Of a stretch of DNA of 64,000 nt, positions 9,277 through 16,471 are shown piece after piece. The DNA comes from Chloroflexota bacterium (GTDB lineage: Bacteria; Chloroflexota; Dehalococcoidia; GIF9; AB-539-J10). Position 1 is the first letter of the stretch, and each line of letters opens with the position of its first letter. The notes under the pieces were generated by a model that searched no databases, was not told the DNA's origin, and worked only from the letters and a program-made list of their open reading frames with translations. A program made the position numbers and the translations under genes. The stretch spans positions 30,412 through 94,411 of the forward strand of contig JACAEN010000008.1 in assembly GCA_013388845.1 (NCBI GenBank), read 5' to 3'.

Positions 9277-10218
9277 ATGATAGACGAATTAAAAGTCTTC
9301 AGCGGCACGGCTCACCCGGCCTTAGCCAGGGCTGTGTGTGATTATTTAGACATACCTCTGGGGGAGGCTGAGGTCTTTGAGTTTAGCAACGAAAACATTT
9401 TTGTACGCATCCTCGAGAATGTCCGGGAACGGGACGTTTTTATCGTCCAGCCCATTTGCTCCCCAGTTAACAGAAGTCTGGTCGAGCTACTTATCATGCT
9501 TGATGCCTTCAGACGAGCTTCAGCGGGGCGAATCACCGCCGTCGTTCCCTATTATGGCTATAGCCGCACCGACAAAAAAGACCAACCCCGGGTCCCCATC
9601 ACCGCTCGCTTGATTGCTGACCTGATTACCACCGCTGGAGCTAATAGGCTGCTCGCCGTGGATCTCCACGCTCCCCAAATTCAAGGATTCTTCACCATAC
9701 CTGTGGACGAACTCACCGCTCGCCCCATGTTGACCCGGTATTTCAAGGAAAAGGCTTTGAAGAATCTGGTGGTGGTGGCTACTGATATTGGTATCTCCAA
9801 GGTAGCTCGCGATATGGCTGCCAAACTCGCAGTTCCCTTGGCTATCATGGAAAAGAGGCGCTTGGGCAATGTCGATGCCACAGAAACCCTCAACGTCATT
9901 GGTGAGGTTGAGGGAATGCGCGCCCTGACCGTTGATGATGAGATTGATACCGCTGGTTCGCTGGTCGGGGTGGTGGACGCTCTTCTAAAGCGTGGCGTTA
10001 GGGAAGTTTATGCTTGCTGCACTCACCCCGTTTTCTCTGGTCCCGCTATCCAGAGGATAGCCGCCTGCCCGGTGAAAGAGGTAGTCGTTACCGATACTAT
10101 ACCTGTTAATGCCGATAAGAAACTGGACAAGATCACCGTTCTGTCCATAGCCTCTCTTCTTGGTGAAGCCATTCATCGCATTCACACCGGCTTATCAGTG
10201 GGCGCGATGTTTGAGTGA
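9277..10218 (+). CDS. prs: Ribose-phosphate pyrophosphokinase (PRPP synthetase)
   Basis: Prs makes PRPP from ribose 5-phosphate and ATP for purine, pyrimidine, His and Trp synthesis. The 313 residues have all family motifs: FVRILENVRERDVFIVQPI, YYGYSRTDKKDQPR (ATP site), VDLHAPQIQGFF, ATDIGISKVAR, KRRLGNV in place of the usual KxR flexible-loop motif, and the PRPP loop VDDEIDTAGS. The final 15 codons plus stop (10172-10218) are an exact duplicate of 10729-10775, beyond the HicBA module, so an insertion event rebuilt the 3' end of this gene. The ATG is favoured by family alignment; the AGAGG box is rather close (2-3 bp). Confidence 0.96.
   Translation: MIDELKVFSGTAHPALARAVCDYLDIPLGEAEVFEFSNENIFVRILENVRERDVFIVQPICSPVNRSLVELLIMLDAFRRASAGRITAVVPYYGYSRTDKKDQPRVPITARLIADLITTAGANRLLAVDLHAPQIQGFFTIPVDELTARPMLTRYFKEKALKNLVVVATDIGISKVARDMAAKLAVPLAIMEKRRLGNVDATETLNVIGEVEGMRALTVDDEIDTAGSLVGVVDALLKRGVREVYACCTHPVFSGPAIQRIAACPVKEVVVTDTIPVNADKKLDKITVLSIASLLGEAIHRIHTGLSVGAMFE
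10172..10218 (+). repeat. 47-bp direct repeat, left copy (3' end of prs)
   Basis: Begins TTCATCGCATTCACACCGG and ends with the prs stop codon TGA. It is identical over 47 bp to 10729-10775. Sequence diverges immediately outside both ends: GAAGCCA versus GAGACTG on the left, TAAGGA versus CAATTT on the right. Confidence 0.95.
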
Positions 10219-10234
10219 TAAGGAGGATTGATTT

Positions 10235-10465
10235 ATGAAGAAAATCGTCCAAGTTAAGATTTACAAAGGGGAAAAGTACTATGTTGCTGAATGTGTTGAT
10301 TTACCCGTGGTTACCCAAGGTAGAACATTGGATGAGACAGTGCAGAATATAAGGGAAGCAATCGAGCTTCATCTCGAGGGAGAGAATCTTGATGAATGGG
10401 ATATTCTTCCTGATTTTTCTATCTTAGCTAATTTTGAACTTGAGCCAATCTATGTCAAAGCTTAA
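10235..10465 (+). CDS. hicB: HicB-family antitoxin
   Basis: 76 residues with the HicB partial RNase H-like fold: KKIVQVKIYKGEKYYVAECVD, then VVTQGRTLDETVQNIREAI and the acidic end. HicB antitoxins bind and block the HicA mRNA interferase and often repress their own operon; this one has no added C-terminal DNA-binding domain. An ideal AAGGAGG lies eight bases before the ATG and only 16 bp after the prs stop. The gene overlaps hicA by 14 bp. The pair is bracketed by the 47-bp prs repeats, which marks it as an inserted unit. The antitoxin-first order is less common than hicA-hicB but well known. Confidence 0.87.
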   Translation: MKKIVQVKIYKGEKYYVAECVDLPVVTQGRTLDETVQNIREAIELHLEGENLDEWDILPDFSILANFELEPIYVKA

Positions 10466-10700
10466 AAGCCTCAGTGGAGAGGACGTTGTCAAGATTTTCT
10501 CCCAATTTGGTTTCGAAATTGCTTCTCAGAAAGGAAGCCACGTAAAGCTGAAAAGGGTTCTATCTAGGGGAGCGAAACAAACCCTGACTATCCCTTTACA
10601 TAAGGAATTGGATAAAGGCACTTTGAGAGCTATCTTCAGACAAGCCTCAAGATACATCCCTGAGGAAGAATTGAGGTCATGTTTTTACAGTAATCGCTAG
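10452..10700 (+). CDS. hicA: HicA-family mRNA interferase toxin
   Basis: 82 residues from the ATG (MSKLKSLSGEDVVKIFSQFG). The protein has the double-stranded-RBD-like HicA fold signature, with the active-site motif KGSHVKLKR carrying the catalytic His, followed by TLTIPLHKELDKGTLRAIFRQA. HicA cleaves mRNA and tmRNA when free of HicB. An upstream TTG (10434) extends the frame by six residues, but the ATG fits the family better. Translation is coupled to hicB by overlap. 28 bp after the stop, the second copy of the prs 3' end begins. Confidence 0.87.
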   Translation: MSKLKSLSGEDVVKIFSQFGFEIASQKGSHVKLKRVLSRGAKQTLTIPLHKELDKGTLRAIFRQASRYIPEEELRSCFYSNR

Positions 10701-10728
10701 AATGCAGATAAACGAAGTAGGGAGACTG

Positions 10729-10775
10729 TTCATCGCATTCACACCGGCTTATCAGTGGGCGCGATGTTTGAGTGA
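10729..10775 (+). repeat. 47-bp direct repeat, right copy (detached prs 3' end)
   Basis: Exact copy of 10172-10218, including the stop codon, with no gene body in front of it. It is probably the ancestral 3' end of prs, displaced when the hicBA unit arrived, comparable to an attR-type scar. Confidence 0.95.
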
Positions 10776-10804
10776 CAATTTGCCGAAGACAAAGAGGGGT
10801 TAGG

Positions 10805-10935
10805 AAATCCAAAATCCTAAGCACGAAATGCTAAACAATATCAAAGTTTAAAACTCCAATGACAAAAACAGAGAGGATTCTGGATTTGGAGCATTGAGAT
10901 TTTGAATTTGTTTAGAGCTTAGAAATTAGGATTTT
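10805..10935. repeat. Interspersed repeat, family R5
   Basis: An AT-rich block beginning AATCCTAAGCACGAAATG and ending with TTTGTTTAGAGCTTAGAAAT just before secA. A clear relative in the opposite orientation lies at 17993-18075. It occupies the whole secA leader, and only a weak AGGA is seen ahead of the secA ATG. Confidence 0.75.
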
Positions 10936-10943
10936 ATCGAACG

Positions 10944-13547
10944 ATGCTTAAGTGGCTTAGCAATCTGATTGATTCCAACGAGAAAGAATTGAGGCGCCTT
11001 CAGCCTTTGGTTGACCACATAAACTCGTTGGAGCCTGACTTTGAAAAGCTCACCGATGCTGAGCTGCGAGCCAAAACTGATGAATTTAAGGCTCGGCTAG
11101 CCGACGGCGAAAGCCTGGATGAGCTCCTGCCTGAGGCTTACGCCGCCGTCAGGGAAGCCGCCAGGCGAACCATAAAGCAGCGGCATTTTGATGTCCAGTT
11201 AATGGGCGGTATCGTCCTGCACCAGGGCAAGATAGCCGAGATGAAAACTGGTGAAGGAAAAACCCTGGTAGCTACCTTGCCTCTCTATCTCAATGCCCTG
11301 GCCGGACAAGGCTGCCACTTAGTCACCGTTAATGACTATCTCGCCAAGCGGGACTGCCACTGGATGGGTCCTATTTACCACGCCCTGGGGGTAAGCGTAG
11401 CCTGCATTAATGCCCAGCAGGCAAGTGACCAACCTGCACCCTCCTATATCTATGACCCCAGCTATGAGACGGCAGACCAGAAGTGGAATTTTCTCCGCCC
11501 AATCACCCGCCGCCAGGCTTATGAGGCAGACATAACTTATGGCACCAATAACGAGTTTGGCTTTGACTACCTCCGAGATAATATGGTCTGGGATTTGTCC
11601 CAATGTGTCCAGCGTTCCCTGAACTATGCCATCGTCGATGAGGTGGATAACATCCTTATTGATGAAGCCCGCACTCCGCTCATTATTAGCGGTGCCGCTG
11701 AGGAAGCAACCAAAAGGTATTACACCTTCGCTCAATTAGTCTCCCGCCTTAGCAAAGACACAGACTATACCATTGACGAGCGCACGCGTACCGTCAGCCT
11801 TACCGAGATGGGCATGACCAAGATGGAGAAGATGCTGAAGAGGGAAGGTTTGCTCAAAGCGCCTGACCTGTATGACCCCTCTAATTACCTGCTCACTCAG
11901 CATCTCGAGAGCGCCCTTAAGGCTCATGCCTTGTTCAAGAGGGACAAGGACTACGTGGTGAAGGATGGGCAGGTCATCATCGTGGACGAATTCACGGGCA
12001 GGTTGATGTTCGGCCGAAGATACTCTGAAGGATTGCATCAGGCTATCGAAGCCAAAGAGAGGGTAAAAATTCAGCGAGAATCGGTTACCTTAGCCACCAT
12101 CACCTTCCAGAACTATTTCCGTATGTATCAAAAACTGGCAGGCATGACTGGTACGGCAGTTACCGAAGCTGAGGAGTTCCATAAGATTTATAACCTGGAA
12201 GTCGTGGTTATCCCGACCAACAAGCCCTTGATTCGCACTGAATACCCTGACCAGATTTACAAGGACGAGAAGACCAAGTTTGCTGCCGTAGCCAGGGAAG
12301 TCAAGCAATTATATGAGCAAAAAAGGCCGGTCCTTATCGGCACAACCTCTATTGAGAAATCGGAGTATTTATCTGACCTTCTGAGGAGAAATGGCATACC
12401 TCATCAGGTATTGAATGCCAAGCATCATGAGAAAGAGGCAGCCATAATTGCTCAGGCCGGGCGACTGGGAGCGGTAACCGTCGCCACCAACATGGCTGGC
12501 CGTGGTGTAGACATTATTTTGGGTGGCAATCCCGAAGGGTGTAATGAAGCCGAATGGCAGGAAGAGCACAACAAGGTGGTGGAGCTGGGCGGGCTGCACA
12601 TCATCGGCACCGAGCACCACGAAGCTCGACGCATTGATAATCAGCTCCGGGGAAGGGCGGGAAGGCAAGGAGACCCGGGCAGCTCCCGTTTTTATGCCTC
12701 CCTGGAAGATGAGATTATTCGCCGCTTTGGCGGCGACCGTGTTAAGGGAATTCTGCAGTGGGCAGGCATGGATGAAAATACCCCCATTGAGCATCCCCTC
12801 GCCACCAAAGCTATCACCAATGCCCAGGTCCAGACCGAAGGTTATCACTTCAATATTCGTAAACATCTTGTGGAATACGACGATGTCATTAACAAACACC
12901 GTGAGGTCATTTACGCCGAGAGGAAGAAAGTCCTCACTGGCGCCGACCTCAAGGTCAACATACTATCTATGGTCAAGGATGAGATTGAAAGCCTTGTATC
13001 GAGGCATCTCACCAATGTCGGCTACGAGCAGGAAGAAGGGCAATCCGGGCTGTCTGGCTTACTCGAGGATGTATCCACCATCTTCCCTTTGCCTCCGCAG
13101 TTCCGAAGCAACGGGCTTTCCGAACTCAGCGCCCAGCAAATCACAGAAAAGCTGATTGATTATGCCATTGAGTTTTACAACCAACGAGAGCAGGAGCTAG
13201 GTCCTGACAACATGCGAATAGCCGAGAGGCTGGTGATGTTGCGAGTTATTGACCGGTTATGGATGGAGCATCTTACCGCCATGGAGCATCTAAGACAAGG
13301 GATAGGTCTGCGGGCTGTCGGTCAGGAACAGCCACTGGTAGTGTATAAAAGGGAAGGTCATGCCTTTTTTGAAGCCCTCTTAGCGGGCATTCAGCATGAT
13401 GTTGCCCATAGTATTTACCACGTTGGCATTGCCAAAGAGGCTCCGCAAAAAAAGAAGGAAGCAGTCCCGGTAGGCAAGAAAGTTGGTCGTAACGACCCCT
13501 GCCCATGCGGCTCGGGCAAGAAATACAAGCATTGCTGTGGAAAATAG
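10944..13547 (+). CDS. secA: Preprotein translocase ATPase SecA
   Basis: SecA drives post-translational export through SecYEG. The 867 residues include the DEAD motor ([20 protein letters not shown] Walker [21 protein letters not shown] Walker B region), the preprotein cross-linking domain, NBD2 ([43 protein letters not shown]), the helical scaffold, and a C-terminal SEC-C zinc motif ([17 protein letters not shown]) for SecB or ribosome contact. Full length and intact. The gene directly follows the R5 repeat. Confidence 0.98.
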   Translation: MLKWLSNLIDSNEKELRRLQPLVDHINSLEPDFEKLTDAELRAKTDEFKARLADGESLDELLPEAYAAVREAARRTIKQRHFDVQLMGGIVLHQGKIAEMKTGEGKTLVATLPLYLNALAGQGCHLVTVNDYLAKRDCHWMGPIYHALGVSVACINAQQASDQPAPSYIYDPSYETADQKWNFLRPITRRQAYEADITYGTNNEFGFDYLRDNMVWDLSQCVQRSLNYAIVDEVDNILIDEARTPLIISGAAEEATKRYYTFAQLVSRLSKDTDYTIDERTRTVSLTEMGMTKMEKMLKREGLLKAPDLYDPSNYLLTQHLESALKAHALFKRDKDYVVKDGQVIIVDEFTGRLMFGRRYSEGLHQAIEAKERVKIQRESVTLATITFQNYFRMYQKLAGMTGTAVTEAEEFHKIYNLEVVVIPTNKPLIRTEYPDQIYKDEKTKFAAVAREVKQLYEQKRPVLIGTTSIEKSEYLSDLLRRNGIPHQVLNAKHHEKEAAIIAQAGRLGAVTVATNMAGRGVDIILGGNPEGCNEAEWQEEHNKVVELGGLHIIGTEHHEARRIDNQLRGRAGRQGDPGSSRFYASLEDEIIRRFGGDRVKGILQWAGMDENTPIEHPLATKAITNAQVQTEGYHFNIRKHLVEYDDVINKHREVIYAERKKVLTGADLKVNILSMVKDEIESLVSRHLTNVGYEQEEGQSGLSGLLEDVSTIFPLPPQFRSNGLSELSAQQITEKLIDYAIEFYNQREQELGPDNMRIAERLVMLRVIDRLWMEHLTAMEHLRQGIGLRAVGQEQPLVVYKREGHAFFEALLAGIQHDVAHSIYHVGIAKEAPQKKKEAVPVGKKVGRNDPCPCGSGKKYKHCCGK

Positions 13548-13561
13548 TTGAAGTTCAAAGT

Positions 13562-13626
13562 CCCCCCTCTTAAGGCTTGTCCTGAGCGAAGTCGAAGGAT
13601 AAGAGGGGGTTAGGGGGAGTTATGAA
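13562..13626 (+). repeat. R1 repeat carrying a nested R2 repeat
   Basis: The R1 family is a palindrome (CCCCTCTTAAGATAAGAGGGG) followed by a GGGGAGTTATGAA tail. Here the palindrome is split at its centre by 24 bp (13575-13598) containing TCCTGAGCGAAGTCGAAGG, the R2 family, also seen at 41781-41803. An intact R1 copy lies 90 bp downstream and shows the uninterrupted form. Confidence 0.85.
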
Positions 13627-13640
13627 ACAGAGCCCGGTCT

Positions 13641-13662
13641 CCTCTCCCTTGACGGGAGAGGG
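13641..13662. repeat. Palindromic repeat, family R3
   Basis: CCTCTCCCTTGACGGGAGAGG, a strong hairpin of the same family as 9136 and 16326, lying between two R1 copies in the secA-fmdB gap. Confidence 0.75.
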
Positions 13663-13717
13663 CGTGGTTGCCCAATTCATTGGGCTCCCTTGCGAAAGGT
13701 AGGTTTATTTATAGATT

Positions 13718-13754
13718 CCCCTCTTAAGATAAGAGGGGCTAGGGGAGTTATGAA
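13718..13754 (+). repeat. R1 repeat, intact copy
   Basis: CCCCTCTTAAGATAAGAGGGG followed by CTAGGGGAGTTATGAA. This is the reference form for the nested copies at 13562 and 17057 and for those at 16997, 27756 and 27879. Confidence 0.85.
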
Positions 13755-13789
13755 ATAGAAACTATTCTACCAAAGGAGGTGAGGATAAG

Positions 13790-14059
13790 ATGCCAATCTA
13801 TGAATATAAAGCTAAAAACGGTGCTCATTGCAAGCTCTGTAAAGGAAAGTTTGAGGTCAGGCAGGGCATAGATGACGCCCCCCTTACCAGATGCCCCCGA
13901 TGCGGCGCCGAAATAAGGAGGCTCTTTTCCCGTCCATTCCTGAGTCGAAAAGAATCCTTCAGCCATGAAGGCCCTCTGAATTATATGGAGGATATGGAGG
14001 ATGAGGGCGAAGAGTTAGGGCTTGAGGGAGACCTCGACGAAGACGAAGTCTGGGAGTGA
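13790..14059 (+). CDS. FmdB-type zinc-ribbon protein
   Basis: 89 residues beginning MPIYEYKAKNG with CKLCKGKFEV and CPRCGAEIRRL, the zinc ribbon of the FmdB/CxxC_CxxC_SSSS family, followed by an acidic C-terminal tail (EDEGEELGLEGDLDEDEV). The family role is unsettled; members near RNA genes are called putative regulators. An excellent AAAGGAGGTGAGG lies ahead of the ATG. The last 22 bp (14038-14059, ending in TGA) recur exactly at 14754-14775 beyond the VapBC genes, so this gene's 3' end was duplicated when VapBC arrived, as with prs and HicBA. Confidence 0.85.
   Translation: MPIYEYKAKNGAHCKLCKGKFEVRQGIDDAPLTRCPRCGAEIRRLFSRPFLSRKESFSHEGPLNYMEDMEDEGEELGLEGDLDEDEVWE
14038..14059 (+). repeat. 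22-bp direct repeat, left copy (3' end of the FmdB-type gene)
   Basis: CGAAGACGAAGTCTGGGAGT plus GA, ending at the stop codon and identical to 14754-14775. Both neighbouring flanks differ. Confidence 0.9.
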
Positions 14060-14123
14060 TGCTATTTCCCGTCAATTGTGATATACTATTCTGGGTAAAA
14101 ATGATATATAAAGGAGGTTCACA

Positions 14124-14327
14124 ATGAGGACGCTCATAGATATAGAAGGCGAATTAATGGAAGACTTACTGGAAGAAACTAAAGCCAAAACAAAGAAAGA
14201 AGCCATAGTAACGGCTATAAGAACTTATCTCAATTTGAAAAGAAGAGAGAAACTCGCCTCTCTTATCGGCAATTACGACTATGGGCACACTGTACAAGAG
14301 CTAGAAAGAATGAGGGCTGATGACTAG
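14124..14327 (+). CDS. vapB: VapB-type antitoxin
   Basis: 67 residues: RTLIDIEGELMEDLLEETKA, then TKKEAIVTAIRTYLNLKRRE, the ribbon-helix-helix layout of VapB (MetJ/Arc-like) antitoxins, with the toxin-binding tail containing SLIGNYDYG. It neutralises the adjacent PIN-domain RNase and represses the operon. AAAGGAGG lies seven bases ahead of the ATG. It overlaps vapC by 8 bp. The module begins 64 bp after the FmdB-type stop, and a TATACT or GATATA box in that gap may be its promoter. Confidence 0.88.
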   Translation: MRTLIDIEGELMEDLLEETKAKTKKEAIVTAIRTYLNLKRREKLASLIGNYDYGHTVQELERMRADD

Positions 14328-14718
14328 GGTAATAATTGATACCTCCGCCTGGATAGAATCTTTTCATCCCAAAGGAGATATTAAGCTAAAAGAAAGAGTT
14401 AAGCAGTTAATAACCGAAGGGAGTACACTTCTCCCCGGAATTATAAAAGCGGAGATATTAAGAGGAGCGAAATCGAAAAAAGAATACGAAAGTCTTGACG
14501 AATTATTGGATGGTTTAACTTACCTTCCGGTGGAAGAGAACTTCTGGGGTCGCTTAGCTAAGTTCTCCTTTGATTTGCTCAGGGAGGGGATTGTTGTCCC
14601 TCTGGTGGATGCTTACATCGCCCTTCTAGCTATAGAAAGCAACGCCTCACTCCTTCACCGTGACCAACATTTTGATTTAGTGGCTCGAAAAACTGGTTTG
14701 AACGTATTAAAGGTGTGA
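14320..14718 (+). CDS. vapC: VapC-type PIN-domain ribonuclease toxin
   Basis: 132 residues with the PIN-domain acidic residues in order: Asp7 (IIDTSAWIESF), Glu45 (IIKAEILRG), Asp97 (LVDAYIALLAI), and Asp115 and Asp119 (HRDQHFDLV). VapC toxins cut tRNA or rRNA when the antitoxin is degraded. Length and motifs are complete, so the toxin should be active. It is coupled to vapB by overlap. After its stop come 35 bp and then the second copy of the fmdB 3' end. Confidence 0.9.
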   Translation: MTRVIIDTSAWIESFHPKGDIKLKERVKQLITEGSTLLPGIIKAEILRGAKSKKEYESLDELLDGLTYLPVEENFWGRLAKFSFDLLREGIVVPLVDAYIALLAIESNASLLHRDQHFDLVARKTGLNVLKV

Positions 14719-14723
14719 TATCC

Positions 14724-14818
14724 ATGCGCAATCATTCCTGCGGAAGGCCGCGCCGAAGACGAAGTCTGGGAGTGAGGAAGACCTCGCAAGAAACATGAAT
14801 ATTGCTGTGGGAGGTAAG
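14724..14818 (+). pseudogene. Possible SEC-C zinc-motif remnant split by the repeat
   Basis: From an ATG at 14724 the sequence reads RNHSCGRPR, then runs into the 22-bp fmdB repeat; after the repeat one frame reads RKKHEYCCGR and stops. The two pieces together resemble a SEC-C motif (RNxxCxCGSGKKxKxCCG) whose middle has been interrupted. It is too short and altered to be a working gene. The downstream piece also supplies the GGGAGG ribosome binding site of the next gene. Confidence 0.4.
14754..14775 (+). repeat. 22-bp direct repeat, right copy (detached 3' end of the FmdB-type gene)
   Basis: Exact copy of 14038-14059, including the TGA, 36 bp after the vapC stop. No coding frame leads into it. 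Confidence 0.9.
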
Positions 14819-14820
14819 AA

Positions 14821-15006
14821 ATGGAAATGATATTGGGTGTTACCACATGTGACAAATGCGGAGAGCCTATAAAAATAGGACAAAATATCGTTATTGTAAG
14901 CCTAAGCACTGTTGCCGGAGAGAATTGTGAGTTAGAGATTCCAGAGCCTGAGATAAGATATGCCTGTCACCTTGACTGCTGGGATGGTGTAGAGGTGGAC
15001 TATTAG
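14821..15006 (+). CDS. Small zinc-binding protein, function unknown
   Basis: 61 residues: MEMILGVTTCDKCGEPIKIG, a middle beta-rich stretch, then YACHLDCWDG near the C-terminus. The CxxC plus CHxxC arrangement suggests one structural zinc. GGGAGG lies six bases ahead of the ATG. It resembles the small zinc-ribbon proteins often seen beside defence genes, but I do not recognise the family. A degraded second copy of its 3' end lies at 15045-15095. Confidence 0.6.
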   Translation: MEMILGVTTCDKCGEPIKIGQNIVIVSLSTVAGENCELEIPEPEIRYACHLDCWDGVEVDY

Positions 15007-15044
15007 CATGGGAAGGGATAACCTTGCAAGGTTCTTGTGTGCAA

Positions 15045-15095
15045 TATGTTTGACACTTTGACTGCTGGGATGTGATGGAAGAAAATGCAAGATAA
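15045..15095 (+). pseudogene. Degraded duplicate of the preceding gene's 3' end
   Basis: TTGACTGCTGGGATG is shared exactly with the 61-residue gene. The frame reads Y-V-stop-HFDCWDVMEENAR-stop against YACHLDCWDGVEVDY-stop, with the first Cys codon (TGT) replaced by TGA. The offset between the copies is 88 bp. It looks like an older, decayed 3'-end duplication. Confidence 0.5.
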
Positions 15096-15104
15096 GGAGT
15101 GACA

Positions 15105-15986
15105 TTGCATAATTGTTGGTTAGTAGTAGGTTTGCCCCACAATTGGAAAACTGCTTTTGAGCACAAAAACATTTGGGGCCTTAAACAAACACAGAGACAT
15201 TTGTGGAATAGGCTAAATGAAGGAGATGTGTTGCTTTTTTATGTCACAAGCCCTGTGAGTGGGGTAATTGGCTATGGCACTGTTCGCATAAAGTTTCATC
15301 AAGATCAGCCTTTATGGCCTCAGGAGATCGAAGAAAACGAGGTTATATGGCCATTACGCTTCGAATTTAATGTAGAGCGCTGCCTCCCTTTTGATAAATG
15401 GCCAACATCCAAAGTGACTTCCAGAGAATTGTTTCCTCGAGGAGGCTTCCAAACATTAAGTCATGACATAGCTCAAGAACTTGTTTCAAAACTTAAATCC
15501 CTGCCCCGAACATATTACGTACGGACTCCGACGGTAACCCCAGCAACTGAGGCTCTTTCTCCTTATCTTCACGGAGCCCAGCAGGCAGAGCAAGTTTTAC
15601 CTTCACACAAAGAACTCAAACAGAAACTGGTGGAAATTGGGAAACTCCAAGGTTATCTCGCCGATGAAGAGTACGTCTTTGACATTGGGAAACTTGATGT
15701 GGTGTGGAGAAGAGTGGCTCTCTCCGTACCAACCTATGCCTTTGAAATTCAGGTTGGCGGTGACATATACCACGCTCTAGCAAAGCTAAAGCACGCATCC
15801 GATATATGGAATAGCAATATTTTCATCGTAGCACCTCAAACAGACCACGGTAAGTTTGAGGGTTTGCTATCTGGTACTTTTCATGAAATCAGTAATCGGG
15901 TCAAGTTTATTGAGTTAAACAAGGTAGATGAGCTCTACAAGCGTAAGAAGGCCTATTCAGAGTTTGAAAAGGAACTTGGCATATAA
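15105..15986 (+). CDS. EVE-domain protein fused to a PD-(D/E)XK-like nuclease domain
   Basis: The N-terminal ~137 residues match an EVE domain (NCWLVVGLPHNWKTAF, then IWGLKQTQRHLWNRLNEGD, LLFYVTSPVSGVIGYGTV), a fold that reads modified bases. After a linker, the C-terminal half (about 165-295) has the restriction-nuclease core: KLDVVW with Asp200, then AFEIQV with Glu216 and Gln218, and a following helix GDIYHALAKLKHAS. This combination suggests a modification-dependent restriction enzyme that cuts DNA carrying modified cytosine. The start is TTG at 15105, five bases after AAGGAG; the GTG at 15099 overlaps that box. It lies in the accessory pocket with HicBA and VapBC and is followed by a small gene of unknown role. 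Confidence 0.75.
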   Translation: MHNCWLVVGLPHNWKTAFEHKNIWGLKQTQRHLWNRLNEGDVLLFYVTSPVSGVIGYGTVRIKFHQDQPLWPQEIEENEVIWPLRFEFNVERCLPFDKWPTSKVTSRELFPRGGFQTLSHDIAQELVSKLKSLPRTYYVRTPTVTPATEALSPYLHGAQQAEQVLPSHKELKQKLVEIGKLQGYLADEEYVFDIGKLDVVWRRVALSVPTYAFEIQVGGDIYHALAKLKHASDIWNSNIFIVAPQTDHGKFEGLLSGTFHEISNRVKFIELNKVDELYKRKKAYSEFEKELGI

Positions 15987-16026
15987 TTTCCTGTAAGAAA
16001 CAAATTCGCCAAATGGGGTAAAAAGA

Positions 16027-16254
16027 ATGCTTGATAGAGGTGTAGTCGAAGAATTCCTTTATTGCAAGCTTAAAGAACTAAAGATAAAAATCCCAAGGGA
16101 TATCAAGAAAAAAGCCTTGGTTGAAGCTTTTTGCCAGTATGTTGAGGATGATTATTACGAGTGGCTGAAGGATAATTTCAAGTCTTTCTTTAGGGATGGC
16201 GAAGTTGATTGGGAGTGGATAAGGGGGAAGATTAGGGCCATAGGTGGCGTATAG
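16027..16254 (+). CDS. Small acidic hypothetical protein
   Basis: 75 residues, helical, with many Lys/Glu/Asp and a Trp-rich end (DDYYEWLKDNFKSFFRDG, then VDWEWIRGKIRAIGG). It starts 40 bp after the EVE-nuclease stop in the same direction, so it may be co-transcribed. I do not recognise a family. No transmembrane segment or Cys cluster is seen. Confidence 0.55.
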   Translation: MLDRGVVEEFLYCKLKELKIKIPRDIKKKALVEAFCQYVEDDYYEWLKDNFKSFFRDGEVDWEWIRGKIRAIGGV

Positions 16255-16278
16255 TTAGCGGCATAAATCATTATAGTT

Positions 16279-16348
16279 CTCTCTCCCGGTGGGAGAGAGT
16301 TTAGAGAGGGGGAAATTCACCCTGACCCTCTCCCTTGAAGGGAGAGGG
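16279..16348. repeat. Two R3 palindromes in tandem
   Basis: CTCTCTCCCGGTGGGAGAGAG (16279-16299) and CCCTCTCCCTTGAAGGGAGA plus GGG (16326-16348), separated by 26 bp. The second is followed by TTTTATG and could act as a terminator for the upstream genes. The rest of the 217-bp gap to 16472 holds a TATAAT at 16454, a possible -10 for the HNH gene. Confidence 0.75.
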
Positions 16349-16471
16349 TTTTATGCAAAATCATAAACTGTTGCACTGGCCAGAAAGGCTTGCTAAAATA
16401 CCTGACTAAATAGTTACGGCTGAGAAATTGCAAACCGAATTTTCACAGCGAACTATAATTAGGTTGTAGGT

